NCBI GenBank assembly: GCA_018821745.1
Contig: JAHJLU010000819.1
Span: 1-10,180 of the forward strand
Length of the DNA: 10,180 nt
From: Myxococcota bacterium
GTDB lineage: Bacteria > Myxococcota_A > Polyangia > HGW-17
Direction of reading: 5' to 3'
Shown here: positions 1 through 5,611 of the stretch, piece by piece
Numbering within the stretch: position 1 is the stretch's first letter
How the letters are laid out: every line of letters starts with the position of its first letter
Translations under genes and position numbers: made by a program
The notes under the pieces: generated by a model
Databases searched by the model: none
Told to the model about the DNA's origin: nothing
What the model saw: the letters and a program-made list of their open reading frames with translations, nothing else

Positions 1-224
1 ACGAAAGAGACGAGCATAACCGTTGTGGCGGAGGAGCTCTGAATAATGGCAGTGACAAACAACCCCGTGAGGATCCCCATGAAGCGGTTTGAGGTCATGG
101 CGGCGAGGAGGTTTCGCATCCGCTCCCCAGCAACCTTCTGGAGAGCATCGCTCATGGTGATCATTCCCATGAGGAAAAAGGAAAGACCACCGGCAAGCGT
201 CACAATCATATTGAGTTTTGACAT
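1..224 (-). CDS. Na+/phosphate cotransporter family protein, N-terminal part (gene runs off left edge)
   Basis: The first 74 codons of a membrane transporter gene; the 3' part lies beyond the window. The ATG at 222-224 is preceded by AAAGGAG with a 7-nt spacer, which fixes the start. The protein opens with a hydrophobic segment (ML-type, including TLAGGLSFFLMGMITMSDAL) and then an amphipathic stretch with KVAGERMR and MTSNRFMG. A second hydrophobic segment ends in QSSSATT at about residues 63-69. The glycine-rich first helix, the G-x-R-(L/M)-R segment and the Q-S-S-S-A-T motif are typical of the first repeat of the NptA/PNaS family, which moves phosphate with sodium across the inner membrane; many members also carry a C-terminal PhoU-like domain. 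Whether this one does, and whether phosphate is really its substrate, cannot be seen here. It is transcribed divergently from the Sel1-repeat gene. Confidence 0.85.
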   Translation of the reverse strand, partial: MSKLNMIVTLAGGLSFFLMGMITMSDALQKVAGERMRNLLAAMTSNRFMGILTGLFVTAIIQSSSATTVMLVSF

Positions 225-389
225 GGCAGGCTCCTTTGGGCCAAAGAGGAATTCCTTGCTCCTGTTACCATAACTCCCCCCTGAACCCCAGCAATAAATA
301 GAATCCTCACCCAAGACCCAGCTCCCGGGGAAAGAGCGTGGACATCGGGAAAAAGAAAAGTACAATAAGACCGCCTGCGAGGAGTCACA
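225..389. promoter_or_regulatory. Divergent intergenic region between transporter and Sel1-repeat genes
   Basis: This 165-bp spacer holds the start signals of two divergent genes. Toward the plus strand there is a near-consensus promoter, listed separately. Toward the minus strand the only candidate I see is weak: TTGCTG (plus-strand 289-294), a 16-bp spacer and TATGGT (plus-strand 267-272), about 40 bp upstream of the transporter start. A C-run at 275-281 and the palindrome CCCGGG near 324-329 lie in the middle. No open frame with a ribosome-binding site is visible. Confidence 0.5.
339..366 (+). promoter_or_regulatory. Sigma70-type promoter for the Sel1-repeat gene
   Basis: TGGACA at 339-344 (5 of 6 to TTGACA) and TACAAT at 361-366 (5 of 6 to TATAAT) are separated by a 16-bp A-rich spacer. 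Transcription would start near 373, giving a leader of about 17 nt, just enough to hold the GAGGAG ribosome-binding site at 379-384. Hexamer quality and position together make this the most convincing promoter in the window. It assumes an E. coli-like housekeeping sigma factor. Confidence 0.6.
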
Positions 390-2144
390 ATGGCCCGAAT
401 CATCCTGACCATATTTATCATGACGCTGTCGTTCCCCTTGCCTTCCATGGGAGCCAAATGTCCCGCGGGGATGCGCTTTGATCCCGTGAAACTCACCTGT
501 GTGCGTGCCGCAAAGATGCGCTCTGAAACTGCCTTCAAAGCGGAAATCCCCCTGAAAGTGCCGTCGAAACAGGGTCCCCGGGAGTACAGGATGCTTGTCA
601 GAAAAGGGAACCGGCATGGGGCCCGCCGTGAGTATGGCCCGGCCAATACCTTCCTGCAAAAAGCCTGGCTCATAAAAGCCACCGCCCCGCTGGTTATTGC
701 CATAGCTGACAACGCCCGGCTCATGGGAGACTGGCGGCACGCCAGCGATTGGTATGAGAAGGTGATTCTCAGGTGGCCCGCCCTGAAAAACAGGAGCCGC
801 CTCATACTGACAAACCGGCTCATGGGAAAACTTTCTGCCCTCTCGGCCGGCTGCACAGGAGGCACAAAACCTCAGTGCAGAGCCTATGTGAAGGAACTCA
901 TGCCAGTCTGCCGGAAAGGGAACACGGGCGCCTGTAATATCGCCGGCTACCTGGAGCTCGTCCGATTCAAGAGGAACACCCAGGGTAAAAGCATCTTGAA
1001 AACCGCCTGTGACGCGAAAGTTCCCTTCTCGTGTTTTTTATATGCGAGAGCTTTCAACAAGGACGTTGCCCACCCTCGCTACAAACCCCTCATCCCCCTG
1101 CTGAAACGAGCCTGCGAGGGCCACGTATTCAAAGCCTGCCATTTTCTGGGGGACTATCTCAGGCTCGGCAGGGGCACTGCGAAGGACTACAAACTGAGCG
1201 CCTACTACCTTCAGAGGGCTTGCGACAACCGTGTCGAGAGTTCATGCACTCTCCTTGGATTTCTCTATTCCCAAGGGTATGGGGTCACCAAGGATCAGTC
1301 ACAGGCGCTCAGCCTGTACGAAAAAGGGTGTACACTCAAGGACAGCGCCGGGTGCGCCTACGCAGGGTCCCGCCACCGCCTGGGCATCTTCACTCCAAAA
1401 GATATTAAGAAGGCGAAACATTTCTATACCACGGCGTGCAACCTCGGGCGCATGAGCGCCTGTGTAGCCCAGGGCGAACTCCTTGCCACCGGAAAACAGC
1501 CTGTTGACCGGAAAACCGCCATGGAATTGTTCCGAAAAGCCTGCAATGCCTCCGAAGCGTCAGGATGTTACCGTCTCGGCACAGCGCTGCTCAGTGGAAC
1601 AATTAGTAAAGCCCGGCCCCAACTGGCCTTCAAGCATCTCAAGAGAGCCTGCACTCTCAAGAGCGCGCGCGGCTGCCAGGAGGTGGGCTTTGCACTGATG
1701 TACGGGACCATGGGGCAGACCAAATCCAGCGCCGCTGCGGCCCCCTATCTGGCCCAGGCGTGTTCCAGCGCTGCACCCGGCGCCTGCACGCGGTACGGTT
1801 ACCTCCTGGAGAAGGGAGATGGTGTGAAAAAGGACCTCTTCAGGGCCGCATTTTATTACAACCGCGCCTGTGATTTGAAAGATGGCGGTGGCTGCTTTTT
1901 CATGGCCATGCTCTATGTCCACAACAAAGTGGTGAATCCCAAACCCCATAAGCGGGTCGAGTTTCTCTCGCGTGCCTGCGATCTTTCCTACGCCCGTGGC
2001 TGTTTCGGCCTGGGACTCATCCACGAGCGGGGCGTTGATGTGGCGCAGTCAAAAGCCACCGCCACGGCATATTACAAAAAGGGGTGCACCCTGGGGGACC
2101 GCGAGTCGTGCAAGAAAATCAAAAAACAGCGGAAGCCGCGTTGA
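390..2144 (+). CDS. Exported cysteine-rich Sel1-like repeat protein (Hcp type)
   Basis: A 584-residue protein built almost entirely of Sel1-like (TPR-related) helix pairs. The ATG at 390 follows GAGGAG with a 5-nt spacer. Residues 1-22 look like a Sec signal peptide (a hydrophobic stretch, then S-M-G-A before K-C). From residue 155 there are 13 pairs of cysteines, each exactly C-x7-C: 155/163, 174/182, 207/215, 242/250, 278/286, 314/322, 350/358, 385/393, 421/429, 458/466, 494/502, 530/538 and 566/574. From 174 onward they recur every 33-37 residues, mostly 36. This is the signature of Helicobacter cysteine-rich (Hcp) proteins, in which each pair forms a disulfide that staples one helical hairpin. 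A separate pair, C24/C37, sits in a short N-terminal C-P-A-G-M-R-F-D motif, and residues 60-150 contain a less conserved TPR-like region. The likely home is the periplasm or outside the cell, acting as a protein-binding scaffold; the partner is unknown. The C-terminus is lysine-rich. Confidence 0.9.
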   Translation: MARIILTIFIMTLSFPLPSMGAKCPAGMRFDPVKLTCVRAAKMRSETAFKAEIPLKVPSKQGPREYRMLVRKGNRHGARREYGPANTFLQKAWLIKATAPLVIAIADNARLMGDWRHASDWYEKVILRWPALKNRSRLILTNRLMGKLSALSAGCTGGTKPQCRAYVKELMPVCRKGNTGACNIAGYLELVRFKRNTQGKSILKTACDAKVPFSCFLYARAFNKDVAHPRYKPLIPLLKRACEGHVFKACHFLGDYLRLGRGTAKDYKLSAYYLQRACDNRVESSCTLLGFLYSQGYGVTKDQSQALSLYEKGCTLKDSAGCAYAGSRHRLGIFTPKDIKKAKHFYTTACNLGRMSACVAQGELLATGKQPVDRKTAMELFRKACNASEASGCYRLGTALLSGTISKARPQLAFKHLKRACTLKSARGCQEVGFALMYGTMGQTKSSAAAAPYLAQACSSAAPGACTRYGYLLEKGDGVKKDLFRAAFYYNRACDLKDGGGCFFMAMLYVHNKVVNPKPHKRVEFLSRACDLSYARGCFGLGLIHERGVDVAQSKATATAYYKKGCTLGDRESCKKIKKQRKPR

Positions 2145-2249
2145 CACTCGTGTCCATGATCACCCCCACCGGCTCTTTATTGTAGCAATCTTCCACTCTC
2201 CTCTGGATCTCGAGCCCATCCCGTGTCAGACAGAAGTATAGGAGTCCCC
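2145..2249 (+). other. Spacer between Sel1-repeat and lipoprotein genes
   Basis: A 105-bp gap between two same-strand genes. A perfect TTGACA (2141-2146) overlaps the stop codon of the upstream gene, but no acceptable -10 hexamer lies 16-18 bp downstream. TATTGT near 2179 is too far away to pair with it. No terminator hairpin with a T-run is visible, so read-through from the Sel1-repeat gene is possible. The ribosome-binding site AGGAG at 2240-2244 belongs to the lipoprotein gene. Confidence 0.4.
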
Positions 2250-3593
2250 ATGGCCCCCAGAATTTTTGTCCTCGTCATCCTGAGCCTTTTTTTCCCTGGC
2301 TGCGACAAACCCAAAGCCGAGGTGCTCTTTTGCACTCCAGCGCCACTGGGAACCCGTCTCCCTGAGGAAGCCATCCAGGTCCTGCCCCCCGGCGTTGCGT
2401 TCGGTGATGTCCGCGTGGGCCCCCACAGTGTGGGCCCGCAGCACGTAGCCTTTGTGGCGCGGAATGAATCATGGGACTGGCTCAACCACTATTTTTACGG
2501 TGGCACGCTGCACCTGTGGGATCTCACTGCGGGTGAGTCCATGGTCCTCAATGAGGACTCGCCCTTCTCCGAGGGGACCACGGCCCACGGACCCTCGGTC
2601 AATCACGAGTGGATCCTTTCCCGCATGACCCAGTACGATGGCTCCGATTATGAGAGCGCCGACTTCATACACGGTCTGGCCGAGGATGACTGGTCACCTG
2701 TCGCCACGGATCACCTGGAGGTTAAACCTTTCACCAGCACAGCGGAGCGGGATCTGGGGCAGGATCGGGTGTGGTATTTATTCGAGACCCGTCCCCCCAA
2801 GGAGTTTGAGAACGTGGTCGCGCCCTGGTGTGGACTGGAGGTCTTTGTCCCGCTCACGGGAGAGTCATACTCCATCATCTCCTGGGAGTCCTCCTGTGAC
2901 AGCATCACCATGAGCCTGGGAGACGAGTTCGGTGCGGTTCTGGCGCGGGACGAGCTCCAGATTTACAGCCCCAATGACGTCCGTGTACCCGTCGATACGG
3001 CCTTTCTCGGGGAGTACCAGCCCACAACCATCCGGATGGAGGGGGCATATCTGCTGGTGGAGGGCATGCGCCTCCATGAGCTTGACACAGGGGATGGCAC
3101 CCGGCTCTACCTGGACACGGAAATATTCGCCTATCACCCTGCCACAAAAGTGTGGAGCAATCTCAGCGCCGATCCCTGGTTTGTGCAGCGGGAGCCCCGC
3201 TACAAACCGCCACTCCTGGCCTACGTCAACAGGGCGCCTCTGTGCCTCTTCCAGCGCAACCATGATGATTTCCCCTATCCCCTGCCCATCGCCGGGGAGC
3301 TCAACAGCAGCATCACCCCCGAGACAAATCCCTACGCCACGGCGGAGCAGCCCACCGTGGGGCAGATCACCCTCAAGCATGTCCCCTCGGGGAAATCCAT
3401 TGTGATCCCCCCCCTGTCCGATTCGGATGATTTCGAACTGCTGGCCCCGGTGGGCCTCCTCACTTCACCCTGGCGTCTGATCGTGGCATGGTATGGCACC
3501 GCCTTCACCCAAAATGATGTCCCTGGCACACTGGTGATAATTGATCTGGAGGCCGCGGGGCTGGTCAATTCCCTTGGAGAGATTCTCCCCTAA
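2250..3593 (+). CDS. Putative lipoprotein with beta-propeller-like sequence, unassigned family
   Basis: I do not recognise the family. An ATG at 2250 with AGGAG and a 5-nt spacer gives 447 residues; a GTG 27 bp upstream would also be in frame but lacks a comparable ribosome-binding site and would spoil the signal sequence. Residues 1-18 (MAPRIFVLVILSLFFPGC) form a lipoprotein signal peptide ending in F-P-G-C, so Cys18 is the probable lipidated residue; Phe at -3 is atypical. Asp19 follows, a residue that in E. coli favours retention at the inner membrane. The mature part is rich in short beta-type segments that read like propeller blades: LHLWDLTAGES (87-97), LEVFVPLTGES (196-206), IFAYHPATKVWSNL (292-305), ITLKHVPSGKS (373-383) and LVIIDLEAAG (428-437). 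No catalytic motif is evident. A role as an extracytoplasmic binding or scaffold protein is inference only. It lies downstream of the Sel1-repeat gene on the same strand and ends 7 bp from a convergent gene. Confidence 0.75.
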   Translation: MAPRIFVLVILSLFFPGCDKPKAEVLFCTPAPLGTRLPEEAIQVLPPGVAFGDVRVGPHSVGPQHVAFVARNESWDWLNHYFYGGTLHLWDLTAGESMVLNEDSPFSEGTTAHGPSVNHEWILSRMTQYDGSDYESADFIHGLAEDDWSPVATDHLEVKPFTSTAERDLGQDRVWYLFETRPPKEFENVVAPWCGLEVFVPLTGESYSIISWESSCDSITMSLGDEFGAVLARDELQIYSPNDVRVPVDTAFLGEYQPTTIRMEGAYLLVEGMRLHELDTGDGTRLYLDTEIFAYHPATKVWSNLSADPWFVQREPRYKPPLLAYVNRAPLCLFQRNHDDFPYPLPIAGELNSSITPETNPYATAEQPTVGQITLKHVPSGKSIVIPPLSDSDDFELLAPVGLLTSPWRLIVAWYGTAFTQNDVPGTLVIIDLEAAGLVNSLGEILP

Positions 3594-3600
3594 CGTCTGT

Positions 3601-3981
3601 CTATTCTGAAGATTCGATCCATTCCAGGGCGTCCTGAAACTTTCGAAAAATTCGATGCTCCACGTTGTGGGCACTGAGATCATGGTGAGTTTTATATATT
3701 TTGCTCAGCCCGAGACCATGCTCCGATGCCACAACAAGAGCAGCCTTTCCCTTGCTGTTGTCTGGAATGAACTGGCGGGTGAAATGAAAAATACGCTTCA
3801 CATCCTGGGACCGCAGATCAATGATTGAGGCCCCGGTAAAATCCCAGATAATATTACGGGTGACACTTTCCTGATAAAATTCCCGGACCCACTGCTGTAC
3901 GTTCTTGAAACTGACCACCCCCTCAATGGTTTTAATGGTGATGTCTCGATCTGCAAAGAGCGTGGTTGAGATGCTTCCCAT
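3601..3981 (-). CDS. STAS/SpoIIAA-like domain protein
   Basis: A small soluble protein of 126 residues. The ATG at 3979-3981 is preceded by GAGG with a 6-7-nt spacer. The frame stays open upstream to about 4176, but those extra residues look non-coding and have no ribosome-binding site. The single domain has the order seen in SpoIIAA-like/STAS-SEC14-type small proteins of proteobacteria: an N-terminal strand pair (LFADRDITIKTIEGVVSF, 9-26), a helix (WVREFYQESV, 31-40), a buried strand (NIIWDFTGASIIDL, 43-56), a helix (SQDVKRIFHFTRQF, 58-71), then GKAALVVASEHGLGLSKIY (78-96), and finally HRIFRKFQDALEWI (109-122). I base the assignment on fold-like pattern recognition rather than a catalytic motif. 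The family has no settled function; members resemble anti-sigma-factor antagonists and may bind lipid or protein partners. No clear phosphorylatable D-S motif is present at the usual SpoIIAA site. The gene is the last of the minus-strand block. Confidence 0.7.
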   Translation of the reverse strand: MGSISTTLFADRDITIKTIEGVVSFKNVQQWVREFYQESVTRNIIWDFTGASIIDLRSQDVKRIFHFTRQFIPDNSKGKAALVVASEHGLGLSKIYKTHHDLSAHNVEHRIFRKFQDALEWIESSE

Positions 3982-4181
3982 GGGAAACCTCGTGCTGTAG
4001 AATTCAAGCGGAAATAACCGGTAAGTATTTACCATCAAGCGCCGCAATTCTCTCGATACCAACAACATAACGCTTTTTGAAGAGGAATCAAGGGTGGGAG
4101 CAAACTGGGGACAATTTCTTTGCGCAGAAACGGGGGGAGACCGAGCCGGGCGAACGCCAACCCGGTCCCAAGGCACGATGC
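3982..4181 (-). promoter_or_regulatory. Upstream region of the STAS-like gene with candidate promoter and inverted repeat
   Basis: A 200-bp gap between the barrel gene and the STAS-like gene, large enough for a separate promoter. On the minus strand TTGATT (plus-strand 4086-4091), a 16-bp spacer and TATGTT (plus-strand 4064-4069) make a moderate sigma70-like candidate, with transcription starting roughly 75 nt before the start codon. Between it and the ribosome-binding site lies the inverted repeat GGTAA-N4-TTACC at 4020-4033, which could be an operator or a small hairpin. No terminator for the barrel gene is evident. Confidence 0.35.
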
Positions 4182-5129
4182 TTACTCGGAATATCCGAAG
4201 TTGAGGTACAGGAGGGGGAGGCCATCGGTGTCATTTTTCTCCCGCATGTATCCGAGCCCGAAGTCAACGTTGAAGCGTCCCCAGAACCGGCGGAGGGCCA
4301 CGGAGCTCAATACCATGCCATCATCGGGATTACCCACGGTGCTGATGTCCATATACTCGCCAAAGAGTTGAGCCTTGCTGGAGAGCCGCAGCTTCCCGGA
4401 GATTCGGTACCACTGGAGTGACACCTCGGAGTCCAGGAAGTGCATTGCGCCGGCTGCCATGGTCAGAGCCCGCTTCGCACCCCCGAGGGTGACAATGACC
4501 TCTCCCATGGGGCTGGGCCCGGCTCCCATGACCGCAAGATTGAAGAATTCTCCTTTAACCAACTGATACTTGAAGTTCGCCTGGACACCCCACATCAGGA
4601 AGTAGGGAAAGACATCGGGTTCGGCCATGACGCCGATCACAAAGGGGGTCACAATCTTGTATCCCAGCTCCAGGCGATCGGTCACACCGTATTGTACACC
4701 GCTCAATAAACCAAATAAACGATAGTCCTGAAACTCACGCCCCTTGGGGAGGGTGATGGCCGTCGGGAACAAGGAGGTGGTGTGGGGCGTGAGATCCAGG
4801 GTATCGTGATGAAGTTTTCTGATTTCACGGGGAGCCTCCATCTCTTCTGTCTCCTGACGGACAGCCCGGGGGGCGGGACGTACATAGGTGGAGGCGGTGG
4901 GGGCCGAATAGGATGGTCTCCTGGCGGGGAGGCGCCGATGACACTGAGTGGACGGATACTGCCGCCCCCCCTCGCCGATATAGATTTTACAGTCACCATA
5001 ACAAATAATTGGTGTCACCTCCGCAGGATGAACCGCCTGTGCCTGTCGAGCGATGCACCGGGTGCAGGGTTTCGAGGTTTGGGTGGAAGAGAACGCCAGA
5101 ACTGTGGTGATCATTATTGTTAAAAACAT
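4182..5129 (-). CDS. Putative outer-membrane beta-barrel protein with cysteine-containing N-terminal region
   Basis: A 315-residue exported protein. The ATG at 5127-5129 is preceded by AAAGGAG with a 7-nt spacer, the best ribosome-binding site nearby; in-frame ATGs at 5162 and 5228 are alternatives, and the former would add an Arg to an otherwise uncharged signal-peptide n-region. Residues 1-16 are hydrophobic (MFLTIMITTVLAFSST), fitting a signal peptide. Residues 22-63 carry five cysteines (22, 25, 43, 47, 63), arranged C-x2-C, then C-x3-C, then a single C. Residues 64-100 are Pro/Arg/Ser-rich and look like a flexible linker. From about residue 113 the sequence alternates polar and aromatic/glycine residues: FPTAITLPKG (121-130), YGVTDRLELGYKIVTP (147-162), then repeated strand-like segments up to a terminal YLNFGYSE. 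This resembles uncharacterised outer-membrane barrel proteins that begin their barrel with an L-P-K-G-x-x-x-x-x-Y segment followed by G-V-T-D-R-L-E-L. About ten to twelve strands are plausible. Transported or bound ligand unknown. Confidence 0.65.
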   Translation of the reverse strand: MFLTIMITTVLAFSSTQTSKPCTRCIARQAQAVHPAEVTPIICYGDCKIYIGEGGRQYPSTQCHRRLPARRPSYSAPTASTYVRPAPRAVRQETEEMEAPREIRKLHHDTLDLTPHTTSLFPTAITLPKGREFQDYRLFGLLSGVQYGVTDRLELGYKIVTPFVIGVMAEPDVFPYFLMWGVQANFKYQLVKGEFFNLAVMGAGPSPMGEVIVTLGGAKRALTMAAGAMHFLDSEVSLQWYRISGKLRLSSKAQLFGEYMDISTVGNPDDGMVLSSVALRRFWGRFNVDFGLGYMREKNDTDGLPLLYLNFGYSE

Positions 5130-5611
5130 AAAAAAGCTCCTTTCGGTTGCCCCCCCATACATTGCAACACTCGGGCCAACTGCGGCACAAACATCATACA
5201 ACAATGTTTTAATACATATTTTTTGCATTTTGCCTGCCCCTCTTTCCGTGCCATGACCCCGTGAAGCGATGGAACACGGGCACCCGTTTCCGGTATAAAT
5301 CGGCCTACTCGTTTGTTATGTTTTATTTTATTCTTGATTTCCCCGCTGTTCTGTTTTCAACACCCGCCTGCCACTTTTACGATAAATATTCATAAGCTGC
5401 TGTTTTAACTAATCTTAATCACCGTAATGTTATCCATTAGGATCCCGGTGTGTACCCCGGAAAATGTCACACTGTCGCTCAATTGCCACACCCCGCGGAA
5501 TAAATCCAGGACACCGGTGCTGTCAGTTCTTCCCCCGGGCCCGGCCGAATACCCATCAGGCCATGAAATCCCCACACAGGTCCAGTGGCAGTAACGACCC
5601 TGATGAGCCCG
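5130..5611 (-). promoter_or_regulatory. 482-bp AT-rich gap upstream of the barrel gene, with inverted repeats
   Basis: No convincing gene lies in this gap between the histidine kinase stop and the barrel-protein start. Its centre (about 5295-5440) is clearly more AT-rich than the flanking genes, as promoter regions tend to be. A possible -10 element TATGAT lies on the minus strand at plus-strand 5193-5198, without a good -35. Overlapping inverted repeats occupy 5248-5291 and are listed separately. Near the kinase end there are short palindromes (CACCGGTG near 5512-5519, and CCGGGCCCGG near 5534-5543), but no hairpin followed by a T-run, so I cannot name a terminator for the kinase gene. A frame from the ATG at 5228 is simply an upstream extension of the barrel gene. 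Confidence 0.45.
5248..5291 (-). other. Overlapping inverted repeats, possible alternative RNA hairpins
   Basis: On the minus strand, GGAAACGG (plus-strand 5291-5284) can pair with CCGT-G-TTCC (5279-5271) around a GTGC loop, giving eight pairs and one bulged G. The same 3' arm contains CCCGTG (5280-5275), which pairs perfectly with a downstream CACGGG (5263-5258) across an 11-nt loop. GTGCC (5283-5279) also matches GGCAC (5252-5248) further out. The two folds share bases and cannot coexist. They sit about 120-160 nt upstream of the barrel-gene start. Neither is followed by a T-run. As DNA the first could equally be a dyad operator. Confidence 0.35.

Noticed and set aside
206..865. A 219-codon minus-strand frame overlapping the transporter start and the Sel1-repeat gene
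   Set aside because: It would overlap the transporter start and run antisense to the signal peptide and first region of the Sel1-repeat gene. Its sequence lacks any domain.
2141..2153. GACAC-TC-GTGTC as a terminator hairpin after the Sel1-repeat gene
   Set aside because: The loop would be only two bases and no T-run follows.
2865..3380. A 171-codon minus-strand frame opposite the lipoprotein gene
   Set aside because: It is antisense to a frame with a lipoprotein signal peptide and a good ribosome-binding site, and it has no supporting start signal of its own.
5248..5253. TGGCAC on the minus strand as the -24 element of a sigma54 promoter
   Set aside because: No TTGC-like -12 element follows at the required spacing.
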